In this document: positions 1-12,083 of the stretch, piece after piece
Position numbering within the stretch: the stretch's first letter is position 1
How the letters are laid out: every line of letters starts with the position of its first letter
Origin: Allacma fusca
Lineage: Eukaryota; Arthropoda; Collembola; Symphypleona; Sminthuridae
Direction: 5' to 3'
DNA: 64,000 bases
Assembly (NCBI GenBank): GCA_947179485.1
Contig: OX359248.1
Location: forward strand, 25,925,378-25,989,377
The notes under the pieces: model-generated
Told to the model about the DNA's origin: nothing
Databases searched by the model: none
What the model saw: only the letters and a program-made list of their open reading frames with translations
Position numbers and translations under genes: made by a program

Positions 1-312
1 GGTGTGTTTTAATAATAGAAATAAAGTAAAAAGAGCTTGGGCAAAACAGGCTTTTAATTTGTAGTCATATATATTCTCTTACACATACACAGAAAAGAAA
101 ATTCATGAGATAGACACGGACAGAGGAAGTGTTGTTGATTGTTTTATGATTGCAGACTGCATAGACCTTGCAGTGCAGTGGGATGGGTTATCAGTTATAG
201 CGTTTGGAGATGTAACTGTGTATAAACGCAGACGTTGGACGACTTTCAGGATATGTGGAAAGTTGGAAAGCCAGGTAAAAGTCTCTCTGAAGCCACCACA
301 CCAGACGTCTTG

Positions 313-3303
313 TTAGGACACAAAGAGCTCAAACATTAAACTGGGATATTTGAAGCTTAATTTCCGAAATTCGTCAAATTGTGACACGATTTTGGCCTTA
401 TTCCTGCATATAAAAATTAATCAGCATTTACAATAATTAGCATCGGAGAAGGTGATTTTTCAGGCTTCATTTGCATTTTTACGACTGATATTATGTAAAT
501 GAGGATGCACTTATTGAGGATGAGCATCATGATGTGGTGTAATTATTGCTTGCATTATGGATACGGATAAGTGTTTATAAGTGTTAAATATCTGATGATG
601 TGTGAGTATACACAAACTGCACGAGGGAAAAATCCTTCCTTAATTGTGTGAAAGGTTTTTTTTCTTACTAGGAGAGGAGTCTTCTTGTATGTATATCAGA
701 GGAGCCAGGAAAAGATTATTTTTGAAGGATACTGTATGACAATTTAGGCATACGTGCATTTTCGTCAATATTTATTACTTTTTAGTAGCTATAGCAGTGA
801 TAAAGCATGGGATTTGAGCTTTGCGTTCACTGTTAGTTGTGACTTCAGATTTGGGCCACGCAAAGCCAGGCATGAATCTTTGGAGCAAACATTGCTAATT
901 GTAAGTGCATACTCAAGTTTTTGGAGACAAGTTACATGACTTTGCTATTCAAGTGACAAATTGAATTTTTTCCCTTGCATGTCGGCATTTTGCCAGTAAT
1001 AAATGAAGTCGTTAAGCCATTCAGGCCTGAAACATTTTTGCTGTTGAGCCTTGTTTCTAAATATGAGGAGAACGCACAACCTAACTATGTAACACCACAT
1101 GTTTCAAGTCCATGTTTAAAAGGAGAAGAATAATAATTAAAGATGCAAATATGCAATGGGAGGGCGTGTGAAGAATCGTTCAAGAAAAAATTATTGAGAT
1201 AAAATACTCACGCTCTCATGATTGTGAAGGCTTTCTTCGTTAGCTTATTGGAATTTACTTGCATTCCTAAGATGTACATCTCAATAGAATTTTGGAGCTT
1301 GACTTGACCCATCATGACTCGTTCACAAATTCGCTTCAATTCTGGTAAGCCATAACGCTCAGCAGCCACAATTAGCTGACCCGCCAGGTCAAGAAGGTTC
1401 TCCACCTTTCCTGTGTAAATGTAGCGGAGCATCTCTTCAACAGTCTCAGCACTGATGTCGTCATCAATGTGAATCACGGTTGGCATTGGAAAAGGACCGG
1501 AAGGATCCGACCCAGTTTCATTTATCAAATTACCACTCGTATTGAGCAGAGTTTCGTTATAAATCAGAGCAGAGAAAACAGGGCTTGTTGCTAAATACAG
1601 TTGAATTCAATGCATAGAAAAGGAATGTACATAATTACACTTGAGAACATACTATAAAATCAACCTGTAATGAACCACCCATATGTAAACACATAACTCA
1701 AAAAAACTTACAAAAGTGACATTAATTAAAAGAACTCACTTGCAAGGATGATGCGATGTGCAGGGAAATCTTCATTCCCTACTCGAAGGTACATATCAGT
1801 GTACTTGTCATCATTGAGCATGCTATTTGTGTGTCTGATAAATGGAGGCCGAACATTGCCAAAGGACTTTGAGCTGATTTCAGACAGTAATTCCTCGTTA
1901 CAATTTTCATTATTTGAGAATTGGGGATCATTAGGATAGTAAGCCATAATGAGGAACCGTAGAGACAAATCATCTTTCCCTTCACCAATTCTGGCCGTCA
2001 CCATATTATTGAATTCCTCATGAACGTCAGGCCAGACGAAGGAATGGGTAAAAGTGAATATTGGCGGAGCATTTGCTCGGGCCGTGACATATGTTCGTTG
2101 TTGACTAATCGTGGGCTCGGAGGAAGTCTGCAAGGGCAATACCAACTCCCGATTGTCATGGATAACTGTTAAGTAGATGCCAAAATTCATTTGTTTCTGT
2201 GTTGTCGCTTCGTAGGAGTACCCCGCACTGATTTTCATTGGAGATGGCTCTTGGAGATTGGACTCGTCAGTATCAATCTCTTGCAGGGTCTTTGTTGCCA
2301 GTATCGTCGGGTTCAGCTTCGTGAAGCGGAAAACCCTGTGGGACAGGCAAGGGAAACGAAGCATGTCAGTTGTCAATATTAATTTACGTCTTCAAACTCC
2401 CTGCTCATGCAGGCTCTTCCAACATTTACTTAATCAGTTAAAAAATCGATCTATAGCAAAAAAATACGAAAGGTACCATTTCCCATCCACGTTTTCAGAC
2501 TTAAAATTTACGTCTTCCGTTTTTACTTCGAAGGACTGATCAAATCTTCTTAAATATGTTAGATACTTCAGGATTCCGTTCAGGTCCCACGTATGCAGTA
2601 ATGATTCTTTTTCGAAGGAAAGCTACATTTTGGGAAATAATATAATTTTTCAGTTACAGATGAAATCAATGTATCACAGCTCAACAGCTCCAAGTTGAGG
2701 TAATAATTTTGCTCATACATATGTGACAGCCACTACCCACACAAAGTCCACATTCCACAACTCAACAATAAGCAAATATCGATATTATACAAATGATTAT
2801 GATTCCCTAGAATTTCGAAGCAGCTCAAATTTAATGTAAGCTGTAGTTACACTCAAGTTGGATACTTCTTAACAGATTATGTTCCGACACTTCGATCTAT
2901 TGCCTATCTACAATACAATATACAATGCGGGCTATCAATTCCTACTTTGGAAATTGGGGCAAAGCGAATTATAACTTATTTACTATATACTCACAATTTA
3001 CAATTTATTAGAAATATCTTTCGAACACTTTTTAAGGTACTATGTTCAGGGCTACTTTCTTAAAGTGCTTCTGAAGTATCCGAGCTAGTAATATGTATTG
3101 CAAAAATATAAATAGCAACAAATTTAAGAATAGCAAGGTATTGGAGTCAGAGAACTTACATTGGTGGAACTGCATCTGGTTGCATTCCGGTTCAACAAGG
3201 AGTAATCGGGCTCTCCAAATTCCAGGTTTGACACGTTTCCAAGAGACGGAGTTATACTGGAGAAAAATAGTAGCGCTAGTGGTGTGAAGAGAACTGCTAC
3301 CAT
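313..3303 (-). CDS. Signal-peptide-bearing BTB/POZ protein A (5 exons, 451 aa)
   Basis: Exons on the minus strand: 3303-3160, 2622-2477, 2335-1740, 1590-1212, 403-313. All junctions are GT/AG and the phases close exactly to a stop at 315-313. Exon 1 encodes a hydrophobic leader (MVAVLFTPLALLFFSSITPS, then LG) typical of a secretory signal peptide. Residues about 49-260 form a MATH-like or unclassified N-terminal region. The BTB/POZ fold starts near residue 265 (YTDMYLRVGNEDFPAHRIIL) and includes the motif MLRYIYTGKVENL; the C-terminus ends ...LMFELFVS. Sequons (NVS, NAT, NLS, NET, NTS) occur in the N-terminal part and inside the BTB. BTB proteins normally act in the cytosol or nucleus, often as Cul3 adaptors, so the leader is odd. 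The paralogue at 21763-23615 has the same architecture. The family call is firm; the secreted localisation is inferred. Confidence 0.85.
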
Positions 3304-6300
3304 TTTTATAAAAACAAATTATTTTCCGTTGTCACCTTTTAGGAACAAATGTAATAGCACAATTTTGAATGTCTTTATTTGTTTTGCATTCTCTTTATTA
3401 GCTGATGCCTGCTGCTAGTGTCACAGCGTCCTGCCTCACAACACAATGGACGGCAACTAAACTGTGAGGTAACAAAGATGTAACGTTTTAAAAGTAGGTA
3501 CAGGGTACAGTTTTACGCACTTGTTTGCACTATGGCAAAATACTTGAGTGTGTGGAAATTAATTAGTAATTAAATGGGATAGGGTAGTTTGACCCAACCA
3601 TGAGCCTTATCTGTATTAAAAATACATGAACTGCGCTTCTAATTGGTTTCAATTTTAATGGTCACGTCAAAAAAAAATGAAGTCAAAAAACTGACCGCGA
3701 AACAGATAACCCTTCGGACCCCCAAAGTTTTCCGTACTTCCAAGCGTGCTGTCTGAGGACTGTTTGTAAAAAGAGTATCCACGGGATGAAGTCTAACAAG
3801 GTTCAACTTACGTGAGTTATGGAGATTTGCTTGTTTTTTGCTTATATGACTTCTTGTTATTTGTTTGTGCCAGATTAAGGAAAGTAAAAGTGTCCACATT
3901 CTTTCAACAATTCAAGTCAAAGACTTAACTACAGATAATCCTTTGAATGAGAGGGATGAGATAACCTTTGTGGTTATGGACGGCCCATTATAAAAAAAAA
4001 AGTAAGGGTATAATCTCTTGTGGGCCTTGCAGAATGCGTGTACACCACATGTGAGGATAGAGCCTGAGTGCACTGTATTTTACTACACATGAAAAATGTG
4101 TGGCTCATTGTAATATCATTTTATTAGAGCAACGTATACATATGTACACTTATATTATTAAAAACTTAAATGACAAATGTGGAGTGCCTCCGCCGCCTCT
4201 CTTGGCCTTCTCCCATTCTCATCTCTTGTTTTCTGTCCAAATTGTTTCAACACAATGAAATATTTTAATCAAGGAACCAAACCCTTTGCATGTCGTTGAT
4301 AGATTCTCGGAAAAAGGTTATCTTTTTCTTCAATTGTTCCCCACACTACGGATTGAACCTCCAGTTGCACATACAGCAGTACAGCACACACACACACACA
4401 CATACGTAATTACATACAGATGTACATACCAATCTAGTGCACATAAGTAAAGGTACGCGCAAAAAAAGCAAAGTGAAGTCAGAATCTCATTGTCACTCAT
4501 TGGGCAAATTAGAATTGTGTTTGTTATGTTCTGTTCTTGTCATTGTTTCCGATCTTCAGCGATTTTCCTATTCCGTCTCCTACACATGTAAAATGTCATT
4601 ACATAAAGGTAATTCTATTGTTTCCGCCTCTTCTCTCTCTCCGCTGCCACCACCAAAACCAGAAGGTGAGTTATCTGCAAGCCACGAGCACGAGGATGAG
4701 GAATATGAGGATGCGTTAACCAGAATGAGTCTTGAATTTTTTACTAATATGGCCACAATGGGAATATCCTAAACGTTTGACATCGAGCAATTTTGGCCAA
4801 TTTATCTGTATGTCAAACTCCATTAGGTGGAGTTTTTCTTTGAAAGCGAAAACAATTTTGGAAATTGTTTTTAAATCTCAGGTAACAATAATAATAGGTC
4901 GGTAATAATTGCCATTTAAGGAAATCAACCAGTCCTTTGTAATCTGGAAAACTTCAGAGTTTCCAAACATTTTATTACTAGGACATAGGTTCAGCACTAA
5001 AATTGTAGCAGTATACAGATATACCGAGGCCTTTCAAACTTACCGTTTCATTACCATGGAGGAGTGTATGTACATTCATATGTATGTAACGCATACATAG
5101 GGTGATAATAGTGTGCATTGTTCCAAAAGCTTGAGTGTGTACGAGTACCTTCAGTACCTTGAAGGTACTACTAATTTATGTGATAACATGGCATTAACTG
5201 ATTGACACCGTAATTATCGTAGGAAATACGGCATATGCTACCATTCATTTTAATTATACATGTTTATCTACGTATTTATCTCCTACATTGCCACTGTCCC
5301 ACTCCTCATCAATGGAAGAAGGAACTGTTTGTTCCTTATTCCGGGTTTAGAAGGTTCTTATAGACTACAAGTTCTTAGAATAAAAATATTCACATTGTCA
5401 GTAGCTTCATTACTGGATTTTCGTGATCTATGTATACAGTAATAATATTACATATGCTTGTGTTCGTAAATCCGTCGTGCTTTCATGTGAGCAACTAATT
5501 TTCAAAGGCTTTCCTTGGAAATCAATCACATGGATTTTTGCATGCAGTATTACTGCAACCATTCATGTATGGGCACTCTTGCAATTCATATCAATGTGGA
5601 GATGAGCACTGCACGTTTGCTCAATTTCCTTTCAAAAGCTTTAACTTTAACCATTAAGTAATTCCAATACAGAAATGAATGATTGCAGCTTGTTGCAGTG
5701 GAGTTAGATGCAATCCGTGTAGGTTAAATGCAAATATGCTATCAAGAGATTTGATTAAAAAATATTTTAATGACTCCCGTACAGTTCCTCCTGATTAGTT
5801 ATCACAAGAAAAAAAATTTGCGTATGCCAATCAAATCAATGGAAGCACTGGGCAAATGCAAGCATGAGTGTTTACGAATTGAATAACTATATGATAATAC
5901 TCTGCAATTTTATTATTATTATTTCCCCTCCAATACACATATCCTTCATCCTTCACCTTTTGCCACATCAACCTTGGAAGACATGGAAATGGAATGCGAA
6001 AGTAATCCCCCTAATGATGGCAGTATCAGACCGAAAATCAAAAGTTTTGTTTCTACTAATAAATAAATGACGATTGAATTTTTCTTGAAATCTGATTGTG
6101 AGCATCAATTCAGATGTCAGATGAAATGAAGTACCACACTTTACAATAATGAGAGATGGTGGAAGGAATGCTTTGTTCCCAAGTACGTTTGCTGGGGCAC
6201 AGGTTTTAATCATACAGGTCTCTCTCACTCTGTCAGTTCTTTATTGCATGAACTTCGAATTTGGATGTCAATAAGCCTCCTCCTTCTATATATAAATACA

Positions 6301-7189
6301 TTCCCATTGAGTCAGTTTTTGAAATCAAGGTGAGTACTATTATCTATACTTGAGCACATTGTTACCCTGAGTAATGATGCATGGGAGAACTCCTTTAGTA
6401 CCTTCGTAAATAAAAGAAATGACCATTAGCATAAACTAATTCTATAAAATATGTAACTGATTTTGAAATAATTGTGATACAATGAGGACACAACCGCAAG
6501 TAATTTGCTGGTTGTTAGTGCATCACAATTATTTACTTTGGAAATAATCATTATTCTTACACAGAGTGCTCCGTGATTACGACTCCATCCCCTCAACTGT
6601 TTTGCTACTCATTCTTTTTGTCAACATAAATCTGCCCGGCTTCATGGCGAGGCGCAATAAATTGCAGTCTTCGGGGCATTGGAAAAGTGCTTATTTACTT
6701 TCATTTAAGGTTTCCTCTTACTTGTCCATACATATGCACTATACCAGCAAGATACCAAACCAGCTCTTGGAGGCATGCAATAAAATTCGAACATTTCAAG
6801 GAGTATCTATGGAACCATAATAATGTCATAAAATAGACTTTTTGTCATAATGTTCTTACTTCTTACCTGTATCTATGCATGTATCCACGTAAAATAATAT
6901 ACTAATTATATTAAATATGTATGTTCACGGAAGCTTATATTTGCAATAGTTTACGGAACATTGTATTTAAAAACTTGAAAATACAATTACTGTGGCAATG
7001 GATTTTTCAGAGTAGCTTGCCCGTTTCATTGTTAATGCAACCATTATTTGTAGTTCCCTGCAGTTTTTATAAAATATGGATTCCAGAAAACCGGTATACT
7101 TATAGTTAGGTCTAAAACAATTTATTTAACGCTAATCAAGTACTCGTACTTAAGTAAATTCGTATTAACATTTTGTTTACATAACTTTA
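3304..7189. other. Gene-free stretch with microsatellite
   Basis: About 3.9 kb with no ORF that shows a recognisable domain or consistent splice partners. A short CA repeat lies near 4385-4402. An ORF ending at 4772 has a C-terminus rich in Pro, Ser and Glu but no supporting exon. I see nothing else here. Confidence 0.5.
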
Positions 7190-8021
7190 TATCGTCGGTG
7201 AAGAGGCAAAATGATCTAGGTGCATGATCGATTAGAATCAAAAAGATCTACTTGCAGTTTCACTAAAGGCAAAATGATCTACTTGCATTAAATTTTAAAA
7301 GCAAAAGGATCTAGATACAGCTTTTCCTAAAAGCAAAATGATCTAGATACAAACTACAATAAAAACAATATAAATAAACACATTCTAATGCCGGTGTACA
7401 AATATGCGAGGTATTAAAAATCTTTTATACATACATTCAATTGCCCAATGCCCCCATTTTTTTCAGTAACATTGAAATATTTTGTCAATTATGATTTAAC
7501 ATTTGAAAATGATTAATAATAATGAGATGAATGTTATGATAATGTCGATGATCGTAAAATACTATTTGAAGAAACTCCAGGTTGAGAATTATTAAAGGGA
7601 AACCAATTCAATGTGAACACTAACACATGAGCACAGGACCTGTAAACTCTCATTTTGAATCATCTTTTAATTCGGAAATTTTAAAATAAATGCAGTTTTC
7701 ATAACTAAAAATGTATTAGATGCAATAAGTCAAATTAACTTTAGTTGCCGAAATAAGGCCAAATGTGCCATAACCAACCCTAGGTCAATTACAGTAAGCC
7801 CTTATAAGACACGTGTCCTCTTTACAGAAGCTATTTTTCTCACACAAAAAATTAGACCAGCACTTAGATCATTTTGCTTTTATGGAAAATTGTATGTAGA
7901 TCAGTTTGCTTTTAAAGAGGCTTGCACCCAGTTCATTTTGCCTTTAGGGAAAAAGTTATGTAGATCATTTTGATTCTAATCGATTATGTACCTAGATCAT
8001 TTTGCCTCTTCACCGACGATA
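7190..8021. mobile_element. Foldback MITE, copy 1 (TA target site)
   Basis: The ends are inverted repeats: TCGTCGGTGAAGAGGCAAAA at 7192 reappears reverse-complemented, ending at 8019. Each is bordered by TA, which suggests TA target duplication as in Tc1/mariner-type MITEs. The inverted repeats extend over 100 bp inward and are built from a degenerate unit containing GCAAAATGATCTACNTGCA, repeated at roughly 30-40 bp intervals. The roughly 600 bp core is AT-rich and contains no coding sequence. It shares its termini and internal unit with the element at 11746-12081. Confidence 0.8.
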
Positions 8022-9405
8022 TGTTACATCCATATTGACATCATAAATAGTAATAATATTATTGTAGATTAAAACTGTAAAATGATTTAATTATAATAAA
8101 TAGAAACAATTTATTTTAGCCGAGAAAAAAAATTTTGTGATTAGACTATGCTAAATGTTTCTGACGATTGTGACCGTAATTTTTGACCTACTTCAATGAA
8201 AAAATTGTGAAAACTCTGAACAAGAATTCCATTAAAAATGGGGGAATCAAATATTTTCCCCCATCATTCCTAATATGGGCTAGAGGGGAATAGGATATGA
8301 AACATGCTGTAGATATAAGTACAAATACGTTTGTTCCAATTGAAACATGATGTGTTATGCAATACAATCGGGTGTTCAGGGTGGTAAAAACATATTGCGG
8401 CACCCCTCCCCCAAAGTCATGAAAGGGAGTCACCGATAAGATATTTGGTTTGAAGCAAACTCTTCTCCAGATTTTCTAAAAATTGACCGATTGAAGTTCT
8501 TATCAAGAAGATGTTTTGACGCTGGGTTGTTTTAAATTTTACGAACTATTATAAAATTCCAGTACACTTATACTGTCTGATAGGTCTCTACGTTTACAAT
8601 TGTGGGCATGAGTCTTAATCATACGGAGCAAAGTTGGGAGAAATTCAGCCTTAGGAGTGAAACTGATTGTTCTGAGAAAGACTCTCTTTGAAGGAAGACT
8701 TTCTATGATTGTGAAACTGTTTCCTGGCAGATCTGGTTGTTATTGTATTACAAAATATTATTGACAATGTTGAGCTTGTAACAAATTTGATGGGGATTAA
8801 TTCGAGTCTGATATGATAACTCAAAATCAAAAATATCGGCGTAACAGCCGAAACTGTAAGCGATGTGGGTTGGCGGCACATTGTGTAATTTTCCTGTCCA
8901 CACCGTGTTTTTAAAAACTTATAATGGGATTGCAGGTTGAGCTAATTGTCATGTTCAGATATTTATCACGGCATATGTCTTCATATGCTTTTACAATTCC
9001 GTAAATCTTTTTGTCGACTTCATGGTATGTTCGTCGATTTACCATATGAGTTGCCTGTTAATGCCTTTGTGACCTTCCATCTTCCACATGTCTGCGGCAC
9101 AACAAGAACTAAGTAGTGACCTACGAGTGTCCAATTATTTTTCCCACAGGCGCAGACGTTGTTTGATTGTGGTAACTCGCAGACAGCTGAGACCAAATTC
9201 AGCCGGAAAAAGTGGCCAGGAGTTGCTTTTGGCAGTCAAAGAAGTTTCTTGTCATAGTAAGATGCAAGGCTATGAATTTTGTCAAACTGTATACATCAGA
9301 AACGACAATTTTTTTCTTTATTTAAACCTGGTTTTCGGCTCCGGCGGCTACAATATCTAACTTGTTTGGATTATGACAGACTAGTAAGGATTCTAGTACA
9401 ATTTG
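8022..9405. other. Gene-free stretch
   Basis: AT-rich sequence between two transposable elements. The ORFs here are short, with no domain, signal peptide or splice partner that I can recognise. Confidence 0.45.
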
Positions 9406-9413
9406 CTACAAGC

Positions 9414-10705
9414 CAGTGCTCGGCACGGGTATGGGTAATACTCGGGTAAACGGGTATGGGTACGGGTATGGGTACTACCCAGGTACGGATTTTGTGTACC
9501 CGAACAATTCCGGGTACTACCCGGGTACACTTTGGTCGGCTCAAAATTTCGGGTACGGATACGGGTATGGGTACGGGTACAAGGATTTCAAAATGGGTAT
9601 ATACCCACCGGGTACGGGTATAATGGTGTCATTTACCCGTACCCGCGACCATTGTACCCGAGTATTTGGATATGTTGAGATTTGAGACATTTTGATGAAT
9701 TTTATGAAAATAATGGAACTTCCGTTGGAAAATTCTGTCAGTATTTTTAGTAATTCTGAATACATATAGCTTATTGTTAATACCCTTTTAACCTTACAAC
9801 ATGCAGTAACTGTATTTCAGACTGTGTTGCTAAAATATATATTTATATCTATAATATATATTTTTATGGAAACAGGTTTTAGGAAGAATAATTAATAAAC
9901 AGACGAGGAATAATATCAAAATAGAAGTGGAGAATAGGTTTCAACGAACAAAACGTCTTCATAATGTATTAATTTGTTACTAATTGCATAAATAGTCTGA
10001 TTGACACGTATGCACATGATACTTCATTAGCCACAATGAATACAATTTAAAAATTAGAGTTCCGATGAGATGGCAAGATATTTTTTGTAATTGGTAGTTG
10101 ATTAGGAAAAGGCGGATATTTGTAACAAGATATTAATGAGTTACATGTACACAGAGCTACTGAGATGAGAAAAATAATGTAAAAGGCCGAATAAATCAAG
10201 AAGTGAAAAATCGAGTCGCCAAGTCCCAAGCCAAAAATGTATGTACATATGGACTGGGTGCTATAAAATACTTCGCCCATCAGCCCATAAACAATCAAAT
10301 GGGGATAACTTTACTTCTAATCAAAAACGCTCTACTCTTCAATAAAATATATAATGTCAAATACCTCTCTAGCTAGTCAAAATTACCCACTCAGGTGTCA
10401 TACATTATTACATATAACGTACTATGTATTACATTACAACAAATCTGGATAAAGTACCCGGGTACGAGTACGGGTATGACACTGAGAAACCCGAGTATGG
10501 GTACTATTTTCGAGTATTTTCGGGTACGGGTACAATACGGGTACAGGTACATGGATTGAGATAACATTGCGGGTACGGGTACGAAAAATTTGTACCCGGA
10601 TACTCGGGTATGGGTACGGGTATAGATACCAGTTATTGAAATACCCGCACTTCGGGTACGGATACGGGTACGGGTACCGATTTTTCGTACCCGTGCCGAG
10701 CACTG
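9414..10705. mobile_element. hAT-type foldback element with GGGTAC-repeat arms
   Basis: It begins CAGTGCTCGGCACGGGTA and ends with the reverse complement (TACCCGTGCCGAGCACTG). It is flanked on both sides by the 8-bp direct repeat CTACAAGC (9406-9413 and 10706-10713). CAG...CTG termini with an 8-bp duplication are the hAT signature. About 250 bp inside each end is a degenerate array of GGGTAC/GGGTAT hexamers, inverted relative to each other. The roughly 750 bp centre has no transposase, so the element is non-autonomous. ORFs rich in Gly-Tyr or Tyr-Pro in the arms are artefacts of the hexamer. Confidence 0.9.
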
Positions 10706-10713
10706 CTACAAGC

Positions 10714-11745
10714 TCAGCGTTTTAAAATATTTTTACAACGGCCCGATCCATGAAATAGTTGCAGGATCCGAAAAATTCTTCCTTCATCGGGAGGTGAAAT
10801 CTTCATCTAAATGTCGAAATTAGCTCTAAATAAATCGTGAACTTGCACATAGTTTTAGGAGCCTCAAATATCTACGAGTTTTTAGAGAATGGCATTAATT
10901 TAAGTTTATTGGAAATTGCAAACTACTGCAGGGTCGCCACTGACTGTTTCATACATTAAAAGTTTACAAAAGTTGAACTTTTGTGAAAAATTGCATGTGG
11001 ATGTTAAATAATGGAATATAATAAAGAGATGGAGAGATTAGGAGCAATTATATCTATTAGCCCAATAATGAGCGTTATCGTTTGTTTCTGAACGTGCCAT
11101 TAATAGGTGCTTACATCGATACACAGAAAAAAACAACACAAGCATTTATTTCAGGACTTTTGTTACGGGAAACAGCAAGATAAGAATATTATTATTTTTT
11201 TAAAAATAATTTAATTTAGATCGACAAATTATCAGCATTAAAATGTTTACATTTCCGGTTGTTTCCAACGCGGGCAGAAGCTCCAAAGCACCCTTCTTGG
11301 ATAAAACAATGGCATGAGAATACAACGCTTCATTTTATTTGTAATCCGAATTTGGTTTTTTTGAAACAAACCAAAAATTAAATTAAAACTCTGAAGATGT
11401 TGTACTTTGTACCAGCAACTGTGACGCATCCAGAAAGCCAAATACAAGTGGAAATTTTGTCAGAAATATATTCACAGCTTAAAATTATTACAGATTCTTT
11501 TATTTACCTCTGCTTTCCTTGCATATTATGCTTCTCCTATTATCCTCCTATATATCCTATATCTACACATATTATCTCCAATCCTCTCTACTATTAATGA
11601 TCGAGATACGACATCCGAGACAAACATGATCAGTTTTTCAAAAGTACTACGTAGTTCCAAAATCGAGATTTTCAAAATTTTGAACTCTGATATGAATGTA
11701 AAAAAATTTAATGACAAGAATCTATCAAAGGACAATTATTATATA
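10714..11745. other. Gene-free stretch
   Basis: AT-rich spacer between two foldback elements. No coding, RNA or regulatory signal could be supported. Confidence 0.45.
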
Positions 11746-12081
11746 TCGTCGCTGAAGAGGCAAAATGGACTAAGTGCAATTTCGAATAGAAGCAAAATGG
11801 TCTACATGCCTTTTTCCTTAAAGGCAAAACGGAATAGTTGCAAGCTTTCCTGAAAGCAAAATGAACTACATGCAGTTTTCACTAAAAGCAAAATGGTCTA
11901 CATGCGTGTATACTTTCATAATGTATGTAGACCATTTTGCTTTTAGACGAAATTGCACTTATTCCATTTTGCTTTTAAAACTTGATGCATCTATTCCATT
12001 TTGCATTTAGTAAAACTGCATGTAGACCATTTTGATTTTAATCCAAAATGCATGTATTCCATTTTGCCTCTTCAGCGACGA
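11746..12081. mobile_element. Foldback MITE, copy 2 (336 bp, TA target site)
   Basis: Left end TCGTCGCTGAAGAGGCAAAA at 11746; right end is its reverse complement, ending at 12081; both are bordered by TA (11744-11745 and 12082-12083). Nearly the whole element is inverted repeat. Each arm holds about four copies of a degenerate unit around GCAAAATGGTCTACATGC, so the transcript would fold into one long hairpin with its loop near 11910-11925. It belongs to the same family as 7190-8021 but has a much shorter centre. There is no coding capacity. Confidence 0.85.
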
Positions 12082-12083
12082 TA

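Noticed and set aside
4437-4772. 111-aa ORF ending in a Pro/Glu-rich segment
   Set aside because: No domain, no acceptor-supported upstream exon and no leader. The coding look of the last 40 residues could be chance.
9088-9360. 90-aa ORF with a basic N-terminal half
   Set aside because: No recognisable family, no flanking exons, and it lies between transposable elements.
9416-9765. Gly/Tyr-rich and Tyr/Pro-rich ORFs on both strands (also 10434-10703)
   Set aside because: They are translations of the GGGTAC hexamer array inside the hAT foldback element, not silk or glycine-rich protein genes.
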